Source of the DNA: Leptoclinus maculatus
Lineage: Eukaryota; Chordata; Actinopteri; Perciformes; Stichaeidae
Direction of reading: 5' to 3'
NCBI GenBank assembly: GCA_032191485.1
Contig: JAVDOI010000003.1
Coordinates: 14,697,813 to 14,761,812 of the forward strand
DNA: 64,000 bases
The translations under genes and the position numbers were made by a program. Below, one piece after another: positions 34,631 through 45,893 of the stretch; within the stretch, counting starts at the first letter, position 1; each line of letters starts with the position of its first letter. The notes under the pieces are model-generated. The model was given only the letters and a program-made list of their open reading frames with translations, searched no databases and was not told the origin of the DNA.

Positions 34631-35379
34631 TCTGTGTCTGTGTGTTGATGTCAACACGATTCTGTGTGTCACGTTGTTGTTGGTTATGCAGAAGTGTGTA
34701 GACGGCTTTAGTTTTTGCAATGCTGAGGTGTTATTGGTGTGGTGGCTGAGTCCAGACTGACCTACAGATTGAAAGGCCATTTCGTTACCACTCCATTATC
34801 CTGTCTGATTGCCTTCTTGTTAGCCGTTTCTGTGGGAGGATTTGATTTTTCCCTGAATAGATGCACCTGAAAGACATGTCTGGCTGTTTTGACGTCATTT
34901 TCAGTCAGCACTGAGGCTGAGCATTTTCCCAGTGTACAGTTTAGCATAGGTTCAGTACGTTTACAGTCGGTATTCTCTATTGAGAGTGCACCTTAATGCA
35001 AAGATGATTTGCTTGTTAAATGATGCGATGACCAAGATTCCCATGTTCAACTGTTAAAGTCACAATGTCACCGTTTAGTCCTGTCCACAAAGGCTCAGAT
35101 TGGCTCAGCTGATTCTCCAACCTGGATAACAGCCATTTGCCAGAGTGACACCAGATCTAATTGAATTGCACAACAAAATTTGAGATGTGGGCGGCAATTC
35201 AGAGGTTTGGAGCCAGGCTAAGTTGAGCCTCCCTGTGCAAAGCATTATCTATGGATCACAGCACGTCTCCACTGAGTGCTCTTTATAGGTAATCAATAGG
35301 TGAGCTGGCTCATGATGGCTCTCACTCATTACAACTCTTTAATAAAAGCCCACCCTGCGGTGACTGCTGCTCTGGGTAG

Positions 35380-35517
<138 letters not shown>

Positions 35518-36874
35518 GCCTTATGGGAAACCAAATCTCTGTTTACACACACAGGAAAAACACAACTCACAAACATGGGGCGAGCACAGCATCGTTTGCA
35601 AGCAGGCAGCTGAATCCCAATCATTTATAGCTCTTGTAATAACATTACTCATTTATACCCCTGCAACTATTCTGAGGTGTCCTGTTGGTGAGGACTTTTG
35701 AAGTATCGATGGCTTAATCCATATGCACATCGGCTTTATGTTGGGGTGCCGGGTGGAAAATATCGGAAGACTCTCAAGTTAAGGTGACACACACACACAC
35801 ACACACACTCTGAAATGCTCCTATCATTGTTGTGAGGCTTGCATTAATCAGCAGCTTAACTACCACCCTCGAGTTAAAAGCGTCTTTCTCGGAGTCAAGA
35901 GAGTTGAACTCCAAATGGCGTGGTCTCGCATGACCTTCAACAACCTACAGTATGGTTGAGGTGTGTATTTCTTAGCTGTTTCCCAATCACTCCAAAGCAG
36001 CTGTTAGTTCAATCTCTCCGCACATATGGAGTCAGGTGATGAAAGCCTTCTTTACAATATTTCCTAGTGAGGGGGGGGGCCCTTGCGCAAGAATATGGGT
36101 CACTTTGTCATATGTGCCGGGGGTGAGGTGATATGCTGCTCGGGTCAGTTTTCCATGAACCACCAGCTTGCCCTCTTATGTTCAGGGACCACAGAGGCAG
36201 AAATAGAAAAGGGAGCTGGGAACTCCGCATCAACTGTCACATACCGCGGTACTCAACAAGCACGGAAATCTGAGCTTAAATTACACTATAGCATCTGCTT
36301 CAGTATGGCAACAACACACTCACGCAACGCACACGCAGCCGACACGAAAAACACAGCAAACACTCACCATCTAATAGAATTTATTTTTCTGCCAGCCAAA
36401 TAGAAACTTGTTATAATATAAACATTCTTGTAAGAACCATTCCTAAGCTGTGGACTAACATTTACTGGGGGTTAATATGAATGCATACAGGAATCTGACA
36501 TCAACTTTATACACTAGTGCAGTACACGAGCAACCATTACGGACTGCTTTAACAGACAGTGTGCTATGATCTAAGCATCCTTAAGGTGTCAGCATCTGAG
36601 GTGAAGATGACCTTTCTCTGCCCAGAATAGCAGCGCTGTGGGGAACAAAAGCTGTGATGACAAACACACAGGAGAAAACGTGACCCCTCAGGGGCCAACA
36701 CACATGCTCCGAACACAAGCTCAATTTCTGAGGTTGTATATCTGCAACTACCACCATAGACATGAACAGTATGTATAAAAACTCCCTGAAAATCTTTATT
36801 TTCTGTCAAACATTAAATCTAAATGGCTAAATAAGCAACAATCAACGTTAAAGTTATGAAAAATGTATTATCTT

Positions 36875-36925
36875 TTAAAGGAATAGTTAGTCATTTTGAG
36901 GAATGTGCTTATTCGCTCTGCACTG
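36875..36925. repeat. Fragment of a teleost dispersed repeat
   Basis: The phrase TTAAAGGAATAGTTAGTCAT followed by TTTGAGGAATGTGCTTATTC and GCTC matches the start of a frequent percomorph repeat (remembered as TTAAAGGAATAGTTCGACAT, then TTTGGGAAATACGCTTATTC, then GC). Similarity fades after about 36.92 kb, so only a fragment is called. Confidence 0.65.
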
Positions 36926-39865
36926 TGCTCATATGGCAGTTACAGCTGATAACGCGGAAAGTGTAGCACCCACCCTCCAATTCCCCCTCAGGTAAACACT
37001 GTTAGTTCTGTCAGCACTTTGGCTGTAGTTTGCTTGGTTAGTGCTGTTAGCACTGTTGGCTGCGAGCTGCCAGCTCAGCCGTCGTCATGTTGAGAGCCGT
37101 CTGGCGGCAATAGAAATGCTCCAACGCACGTATATATAGCACCTTTAAAGATCACTAAAAAACACGTTTGATCTTGTTTCCTAAATCGATACACAAAAAG
37201 TTTAAGAACAACACATTGTGGTTGACCAGTATAGACTCCATGACGTGACTGTATACATGATATCACTTTTTTTTAAACTGAGCCACAGTCACTTAAAACC
37301 AGTGAGAAGATCAGAGAGAGAAAAAAAAAACGTTCTAGCTTTGGCAGAAAATTGTGGTATATTCTAGGATCCTCTTAAAGTAAGATATGCCAATCTAACC
37401 CTACACACATCATCGTGAGTGACAAGCATATTGACCGCAAACAGAACTCTGATACACTCAAAACACCCAAAGAGAGAGCGTCTCATATTTCAGCGTTGGT
37501 GTTTCTTTCAGAGAGAAACAGCAGGGAGAAGATGTGGCTGTGTTGGTCTGCATCCGGAGGCTGTCTGCAGGCACTATTGTTACTATTACAAAGATTAAAG
37601 AGAAAAGGTAAGTCTGGTTTCTAAGCGTTCTGGTCCACAAAGCCCCTATCTGGGAACGATTTTTACACTAGACGGCGGTCGGCCATCAGTGCAGCTCTCT
37701 TCCAAGCACAGAGCTGAGATTTCAGCATGTTTGACAAGGCCACTCAGGGGGGGGGGCGGCAGGGATCTAAATGATTCAGGCGCTCATCGCTTCGTTCAAT
37801 CTCCCTGTTGCCTCTGTGCGTAAAAGAGAGACTTGAGAAGAGTAAGCAGGATACGTAGCGTATGAGGGAGAGAGATGAGGTGAGACAGTGAGTGAAAGCC
37901 GTGGGAGAACCGAGGATGTGCGCCTTCTCCAACCCCACTGGCTAAATATTTGATGGGAGGAGGTGGTGGAGAGGAGCTGAGGTGAGGAGGAGGAGAATCA
38001 TAGGTGCATTTCCTTCGGGAGTGTGTAATGTGTGTCCCAGGCGTGCAGCGGGCTGTGGGGGTCAGGACATTACAAGAGTCTCCACTGTCCACCAGGTGAA
38101 TTATTCATCTCGCTGAGGTCAACACAAGAACAGCATTATGGGTGGCATGCAGTAGAGAACAAAGAGGCCGGGGCTTTTAGCACATAGGATCCAAAACTGA
38201 AAACCATGTATGGCTACACTCATGTGGGAGAGAGAAAAAAGAATAGAAAGATAATAGAGAGAAAGTAGGAGGAGTGGAGGCGCACAGGGATGATGTAAAA
38301 ACTCTGGTTGGTGTTGGAGGTTAGATGAACTTAATTATGTGGCCGCTGCCATTGGAAAAGGAATTGGAAAGACTGGATGAACCATCATAGAAGGCATCCA
38401 ATATCCGTGACTCTACAGCGTTTTGTTTATGTTCTCATGAACATTTGTATCCTTGTATTTGTGATCTGCAGTATGGACACATTTTTTGTTAGAAACAGAC
38501 ACAAACAAACCGCTGCCATTGATTGAAAAAATAAAATTTCATGTTAACACAGTCTGCATGGACAGTGTTATTTATTTTACTGTTAGAGTACTGAACTTTA
38601 TGTCACATGGCAGCTTATTTAGACATTTGAAATATAACATTTGACTGTTATATTGAGATTGTTTGTGCTGATTTAGAATTAAATACGATTAATTAAGCTT
38701 TTACATAACTAATAAATGTCACAACACAATCTGGCATGCATCACAAGTCAGTTGCACAGCTGCACTCCTAATGTAATAATGTAATACATGTTATGTACTA
38801 AGTTTTGAGGTCATCAGCAACACGACGGTCTTGGAGGGCCTATAGAATATGATCTCAAGGAGACCATAGCAGGCATATTCTACATTCCACGTGGTGGTGT
38901 GAAGCAGACATGTTTATATCCCCTCTATTGACTCTGAAGGGCATGGACTGTGTGTGCATGCCTGTGTGACAGTACAGATCCTGAGAGTAAATAAGACAGT
39001 ACTATGGGGATTTTCTCAATGTTGGCGCTGCACCGTCACACAGACACACACACAGGTCCTGAAAGTGGTGTCCTATGCCTGGGCAACTGGTGTGGTACCA
39101 ATATTATTTACAGATGAAGCTGCAATTAATTGATTATGCAAACAATGTACAATGTGCATTCTAAATTATAATGCCGAGCACTGCCAGAAGCCTAATTAAA
39201 TATTAATCTTTTCCTTATTGAATTAATTTTAAACATTAGCAATGTTGCAGCACTGAAAAGCGTAAGTGCTTGAAGCATATTCTTTGCACATAAAACTGCA
39301 AGTGACTCCTTTCATTTCTGAACACACTGTCAGCTGGCAGCTTGCATGTAAAAACACTCTCAAGCTGCATTTTGTTTGGTTGTTGCTGGTTTTGGAGCTG
39401 AATAGAATCCCGGTGTGTTCAATCATACATTTCAGAGATTTGCCCTGTTTTGTCATGCAGCGTTTGAACACCAAATTGTGCGGCTTGCAGCTGACTTTCT
39501 TTTTAAATATGTGTCCATTTATCTGAGGCTTGAAGGTTGTAGCTTTAAGGTATTACCATTGTTTCTAAGAAAGGGAAGTTTGATCAAACTTTTGTATAGG
39601 ATAAGACTCAAAGATTCCAATAAGTGGCCAAGACATAACTTTGAGAGCAGTTGGTTAGTGAGAAAAATAAAATAAAAGAATGATTTAGTGCAGCTAAAGT
39701 TACACTAGAGCTACACTGAAATTAGCCATGTTTCTATCTCATTAAAGCAACAAGGAAAACAACTCCATTTAATCAAATAGAAGGCACACATAGCCGCTGT
39801 AGCATTTATCTGATCCATAATCACATGATCATCCTGTGGGTGAGAGAGCATTTATCTGTAGGAAG
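36926..39865. other. Non-coding stretch, no gene seen
   Basis: Purine-rich segments near 37.8-38.0 and 38.2-38.3 kb and AT-rich DNA at 38.4-39.7 kb. No exon, RNA gene or recognised repeat. Confidence 0.55.
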
Positions 39866-40060
39866 CCAATGGCTAAGTGGAGAGCAGGGCTGTCCTTCAA
39901 TCAGAGGATCGGCAGCTCGATCCCCGGCTCCACTAGTCACATGTCAATGTGTTCTTGAGCAAGACACTTAACCCCAAATTGCTCCCGTAGCTGTGCCTAC
40001 GGTGTATAGATAGATACTGAATTGTAAGTCGCTGATGAATGAATGAATGAGTGAGGACGG
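39866..40060 (+). repeat. tRNA-like SINE copy (teleost)
   Basis: The 5' part carries RNA polymerase III promoter-like boxes at suitable spacing: an A-box-like TGGCTAAGTGG at 39870-39880 and a B-box-like AGCTCGATCCC at 39914-39924. It continues with TCAATGTGTTCTTGAGCAAG and ACACTTAACCCCAAATTGCT, phrases I recognise from an abundant teleost repeat. It ends in a short (GAAT)n run near 40.035-40.050 kb. The plus orientation is set by the boxes. The copy is decayed, so activity is unlikely. Confidence 0.72.
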
Positions 40061-41390
40061 TAACATTTGTACCTTGTTTGTAGTTAATAGTATGTGCGTT
40101 TGAATAAGTATTACAGGGCTGCCAAGTTTTCAATTTAGTGTAGAGTGGATCACTTCTTCGACATGGTCATAGTTAGGGTCATCCTGAACAGGATCACACG
40201 GGACATTTTAGCAAACCTCTGAATGAAAGGATTTCATGAGATTTTTAAGGACATCCTGAACAAGATTACATTGACATGTTCTGCATTTCTCTGAAGGAAA
40301 ACATTTAGCTAATTAAGTAATTATGAGTTCAAACATGAAGACATTTTCAATGTGTTACAATATAAACTTAGCTGTCTTTCCCTATACAGTAATGTAAATC
40401 AAAAGTAACTTAAATTGTATATGGTCATAGTCAGGGACAATTTTTAGCCGAAATCCATTGGAAATAGTTTTTATCAAATTAGGACTCTATCCCACAGGAT
40501 ATATTTGGTATATGAAGTGTGAGAAATTATTCATGAAATGAGAGTGTCTCTTTGACCTTTTTGGCTGCGCTGACAACCGGTACTGTAAAAGCACAAAAAT
40601 TCAGGCTGCTTGACCGGGTTTTTGGAAACAGTGACTCACTTGACTGCTGTTGGCAACGTGTTCAGTTATTATTATTTTTTTATCTTGCATGAGAAAATAG
40701 ACCTGTGCTGTGAGAGTGTGTGAAACGTTTCAATTGTGTGAGTCTCACGGTCGATGCATGAGGGTTGAGAGCCCTGTTCCAGCTAATGCAAGCTTAGCTG
40801 TTATTGTTGTAACTCAAGTGCAGAATTTATTCTTCTTCTTCTGACATTTTTGTCAGTCACCAAAGTGTGAGTTAGTGTAAATGAAAGTGTCTTAAATTTG
40901 ATCCAGATTTGATCCAGATAAGAGACACTACAAATGACATGAAGCAGAAATGGGGTGTCACTTTTGGCTCATGTAATCTTGTGGAAGAAGAGAAGAAAGA
41001 TGATGCATTGCTGAACTGTAGAAAATAAAAATATTGGTTGTAATTTGTCACCTGAAGGCCTCGGAGAATCTCTAACTGACCGTCTGGTAAAACAAGCCAT
41101 TAGTCTCTATGACCCTAGTCCTTCTCCTACAGTGGGTGGTCGAACCTAATAAGGTAACATCTGGTTGAGTGGATTGGCTTTCCATTTGCTCTGTATATTA
41201 AAGAAGCTAAAACATCCACACACATACTAAAACACCCTGATACTCAGACAAGACACTACAGAAGTTGAGCTCCTCCGGTAGCGTCCTGGGTTGAAACATC
41301 AGTGAGAGAATAAGGAGCAAAGCCAGCTAAGTAGTATTATTTCACTGGCCTTTCAATGTCATTTATAAATGCTTTATAAGGCATAAATAG
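40061..41390. other. Non-coding stretch with a degenerate tandem duplication
   Basis: AT-rich DNA. A roughly 55-base segment starting CATCCTGAACAGGATCACA near 40.18 kb recurs as CATCCTGAACAAGATTACA near 40.25 kb. ATGGTCATAGTTAGGG near 40.16 kb recurs as ATGGTCATAGTCAGGG at 40421. No gene was seen. Confidence 0.55.
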
Positions 41391-41884
41391 TCTTCACTTT
41401 AGATGAGCTCACACAAAACACTTTACTAAGGACTACCTTAATAAATCATGAATTAATCATGAATTGCAGTATTAATACGCATTTATAAAGCATATATTAA
41501 CATAGTTCGTAACCATTAGTGCATATCTAAATCATTTTATATATAAATGCATGAATAATGTACATCTAAATAAGTTATTAATCATTTACTAACACTTTAT
41601 AAATTATCTTATTAATCATCTACAACTCCTTAATTATTGGTTTGTAAAATATATAATACTTCATTTACAAATGGGGAATCCATCATTTATAAAGTATGAA
41701 AACACAATAATAGAACACATAATAGACAAGCTTATTAATCAAGAATAAAACATTTATAACTGTTGTTATGAACTGCATACTAATGAATTATTAATGTAGG
41801 AACAATGCTTTATAAATGATGAATTAAGTGTTTACTCATGCTTAACTAATGCTTCATAGTGTGTAGTTATTATAAAGTGCTACC
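41391..41884. repeat. AT-rich MITE-like dispersed repeat
   Basis: A block made almost entirely of variants of TTATAAA, TAATCATGAATTA and TTAATAAATCATG. The right end is GTTATTATAAAGTGCTACC; its inverse GGTAGCACTTTATAA resembles the left region TCTTCACTTTAGATGAGC. The phrase ACTAATGCTTCATAGTGTGT and the GTGCTACC terminus match a known percomorph AT-rich repeat as I remember it. It is non-coding. The boundaries and the diverged left terminus are approximate. Confidence 0.65.
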
Positions 41885-43839
41885 TGTCTTTGGGCTTAAA
41901 TGATAGGAAAAGTGTAGTTCAAACAACACCAATTAATTTTAGTTTAATGGCAGCAATCATTTCGTGAGAGTATGTATCAGTCTTCTTCTAATAACGGATA
42001 TGATCTTTTACCATTCCAAGTGTTGTATACCTATATTTTGTAATGGCTAGGGCAATATGAGCCATGGAGTCAGATGGAAACATTAGAGATGGGAAACGTT
42101 GTGAGGGTGTGTAGCAGGTTGTTGAGAAATAGAGTGCATTAGAATGATAGAATAGGGTTCAATTACATCCATTAGAGATATGTGAGGACTGTGACTGGCG
42201 CGTGGCAGTGCGAAAATGGAGCAGATAAGGTTTCCTCTGTCAGGGAAACGCGATGAGAAGGGGCAGTAATGGGGGGTGGTTCTCTAAAGACGCAGACAGA
42301 CAGGAGACAGACCAAAAAAGAGACTAAAAATGACAGGTGTGGAGGAATTAAGCCTTACAATGCCCGGCTGAGGACTGACTCACTTGAAAATCTTAACTCT
42401 AAAGAACTCCATATATTCTTTAGATTTGTACATTATTATACGTGAGAGTGCAGTTTAGTAGTCCATGAAAAAGTCCAAGATTGAACAGTTCAGACTACAT
42501 GAAATGCCTGTTATTTTACTTCTTTGTTTTCCTCAGTGCACATACCTTTCTGCCCACATCTGACAAACAGAGGGAAGTAGCACTGTATCCCCAACACTGG
42601 TGGTCAAATCTATTTAGTTCCTATTGTTTGTGTGTGTCCTTGTCTGGGACAACACGTTAGGGAGACCGAAATGCTGTTTGTGATTTGTTTTGTGAAATTG
42701 TGCGGGACTGTTTGCGAAGGTGTGGCTATTTATGAAAGCTGACAGGTAACCTGGCGCTGGGTGCAAATGCTGATCCAGAGCGGGCTGGACAAATGTCTGC
42801 ACACACACCAGCATTCTGTGGCTTGCTGCCCGCGGAGATGTCAAACACAATGATGCGGTGAGAGAGCTGCCTGAGAGGCTCCCTGCTCGCTACTAGGAAG
42901 TCATGACACACACAAGGACACAGATTCATACACCAGAATACACGTCAAATTACAGGAAGCAGCGCGTTCACTGGCTATCTAATTGCTGACTAAGTCCCAA
43001 CCTCAGCCAACACACACTAAACGGAATAACAACAAATCAGCGTGATCGACATGATCCACGTTCAGACTGGAACGATCACCTGTCTTTAGAAAACACAGCT
43101 AACGCTCGCACTATTCATCTGAGTCTATTGTCTAATTTCGACAGCTCAATAATCTTGTTACACATGTCAGGCCCCCGGAGTATAGACAATCGTGTGCAAA
43201 TCGTTTGAAAGTGCCCCAAATTCATTAATTACAGAGTGTGTTAATCTCATTGAGATGGGAGGAAAAGGACCCTCATAACTCATCCAATTAGGCAATTGAG
43301 TGCTACTTGGATTAGAGAGAATGAAAGGACGAGCCCCGCTGAGATTGAGGACTTCTGGCGTCACAGTAGGAATATGAACATGGTCGTCTACAGATTACAA
43401 GGAAGTATGTGCCAAAGCTGATTTTATCCATCTAAAAGCTCAACATTCACTTATAGGCTTTCTCTAATTGCTCATGCCTCTAATCCACCTATTTCTAAGG
43501 TTTGAACCTTCGCTAAGCCCCGCCCTCCGCTGCTACTCCGTCAAGCTGTCAAAGTGGAGCCCACACTGTCACTAACTGCACTCCCTGAATGAATATGATC
43601 TAATATTCTAAAGTGATTTCAGAGAGAAGCAGATGGGTCAACAACATGCATTTAAAGAATATATCCAGGATGTTTAATTGATTCAGGTTTAAAATAAAAA
43701 GATAGAAGCTAAAGCCTACAGACCACAGGAGGGTAGGTCTTTATTCTCTGTTACAATCATCAAAAAGCAAAAGCAACATGAGTAAACATTCAGTATACCG
43801 TAAGTGCTAATGCTAGTTAATTATATGCTAGCTAATTTG
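41885..43839. other. Non-coding stretch including a CNE-like segment
   Basis: Anonymous DNA. The part at about 43.17-43.37 kb is non-repetitive, has homeodomain-type cores (ATTAATTA, CCAATTAGG, CAATTG) and resembles conserved non-coding elements. No exon was found. Confidence 0.5.
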
Positions 43840-43920
43840 ATTCAATTTATTTGTATAGTCAAAAATCCCAAATCAAAAATTTGCCTCAGAGGGCTTTACA
43901 ATCGGTGCAGCATACAACAT
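43840..43920. repeat. Fragment of a teleost dispersed repeat
   Basis: The phrase TTCAATTTATTTGTATAGTC, then AAAAATCCCAAATCA, then GCCTCAGAGGGCTTTACAAT is typical of a repeat fragment seen throughout teleost genomes (consensus like TTTATTTATATAGCGCCAAA with CAGAGGGCTTTACA). No coding sequence. Confidence 0.7.
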
Positions 43921-45204
43921 CTTCTGTCTTACACCCTCACATCATATGATTGGCCAGTCTACGTTCGAGGGGCGGGACTATAGCGAAGGGTCAATTGGTT
44001 TAAGTAGTACTTAAGTCAATTTAAATTGAGTTCTGTTTGTTTAATGCTATTCATGCCAGATAAAGAGGCATGCAGAATGGCAATGATGTTATGAAGAAAG
44101 TACACAAACAGAAAGAAGGGAAGAAGCAACGACACAACACTTTTGACCAGAGGCAGTGCTTGGGGGAGAGGAGAGCCAGCCTCTGTACACTGCAGCTATC
44201 TAAATGGTGATTTGTTTAAGTTGCAGACTCCCTTTGCAAAGACGCCCAATTCTATTTCATTTAAACTATACTGCGTGCCTCAGGGCTCTGTGCCATTTAA
44301 AGAGTGGATCACATAATCCCCCTAAGTGCTTCACATTGCAAAAGGCACTATGTATAAATTAATGAAGAAATCAACAAACATAAAGTCGAATTCTTACTGA
44401 GGCGCTCCTCTCAAAGCAATTAGTAAAAGTACATTATCTAAACTAGTGCAACAATAGAGGCACAAATGCCTTCAAGCTGGAAAAGGCAAAGTGAAACTTC
44501 TCCATCATCGTCTGCGAAGTAAAAAGTTTGAGAGGGTCAATCATAGTCTAAGAGTATGATGTGTATATCTGTTGAGTGTGTGTGTGTGTGTGTGTGTGTG
44601 TTGTCTGCCTGCAGAGCATCCCAGATTATGCATGAATCAGGCTGCTTATCAGCTGACCTTTAAATTGGAGCCGCAGAGCGACTGCAGGCCCAAGGGCTAT
44701 CGCTCCCACCTGATTGGTGGGAGCGCCTCAGACCTGCTGACAATAGAAATTAACAGAGCCAAGTGGGCATATCCGCAGGCGGAAGAAGTATAGGAGTGAA
44801 GGGAGATGGGGGACTGCATTAATATAAAAATATATTTTTTCGTCTTTTCTTAAGCTTCAGGAGAGAAGGAAAAAGTCATTATGTGCTGTGAAGCATGCTA
44901 ACGGTGGAGCAGGTAAGAACAGACAAGCTCGGTATTACCTGGATTTCATCTCACGCTCACTCATGCTATCTTTCTTTCTATCTCTCTCTCTTTTCTCTGG
45001 CAGTTTCTCCCACTCTTTCTGTATTTTAATGGCGGAGGGGCCTTGGCAGGCTGTGATTGCTTGATAGATAGATATCTCCCGCTGGAGAGGGGGTACATGG
45101 AAGAGGAGACGGGGGCTGAGGATGAGGTGTGTGTTCTGTCGTCCACAGGGACAAGGAGCTCTGTGTGTGTGGAGAATGATGGATTACATGGGGGCCACAG
45201 GTTT
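43921..45204. other. Non-coding stretch with a perfect hairpin
   Basis: Contains a short (GT)n at 44.575-44.60 kb. This is followed by a non-repetitive, moderately GC-rich segment to about 44.79 kb that includes the hairpin at 44701-44725. No exon was recognised, although one plus-strand frame stays open across the segment. Confidence 0.5.
44701..44725. other. Perfect inverted repeat (10-base stem, 5-base loop)
   Basis: CGCTCCCACC, then loop TGATT, then GGTGGGAGCG. The arms are perfectly complementary. It is too short to be a microRNA precursor on its own. It may be a palindromic protein-binding site or a chance GC-rich hairpin. Confidence 0.8.
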
Positions 45205-45207
45205 ATG

Positions 45208-45298
<91 letters not shown>

Positions 45299-45299
45299 A

Positions 45300-45338
<39 letters not shown>
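45205..45338. repeat. Compound (TG)n / (TATG)n microsatellite
   Basis: Alternating blocks: TG units, then TATG units, then TG, a second TATG block, and TG again, for about 134 bases. The two TATG blocks suggest an internal duplication within the array. Confidence 0.96.
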
Positions 45339-45339
<1 letters not shown>

Positions 45340-45848
45340 GGCATGGTCCCCTCCATTGCTTCGCTATGTACACAGTGAAAGTATGGCAGTGAATTAATTT
45401 CGGCAGCTGGAAAAGGTCATTAAATAAAACTAATATTTGTGAATGGGAATCCCCAGGAATTAACTTCAACACTATATACGCAACAGTGCAGTGTTCTGGC
45501 AGTAAACTGGAGCATTTCGTTGTATTGTGGACAAGAGCACAGGTGGCTGAGCACACTGGCATACGCTTGGCCTTCTGTCAGATTAAAATGAGTTGGGGAA
45601 AAAAAAAATGCTTTGGATTAGATATGCCTGCGTGTTCATGATGGTCATTTCATATGTGACAGTTACATGTATATTATCTCCATCCACTACTGATGAAATG
45701 TCCTTGCCTCCTTGTTCCTGACCGTCCCTCTGTCACGGAGTGGGAGGGGTTACAAGGTCAGCCAGCTCTTCCTGTTTAATTCCATCCCAACGATCAGCTT
45801 GGGCAGTTACTGATCCGCTGTATTCATAGAGACATCCAAACATGAGCA

Positions 45849-45893
<45 letters not shown>

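Noticed and set aside
39866..39940. Functional tRNA gene at the A-box and B-box motifs
   Set aside because: No cloverleaf or acceptor stem can be formed, and the downstream sequence matches a dispersed SINE-like repeat.
44701..44725. microRNA precursor at the perfect hairpin
   Set aside because: The 10-base stem is far shorter than the roughly 22-base-pair duplex needed, and pairing does not extend outward.
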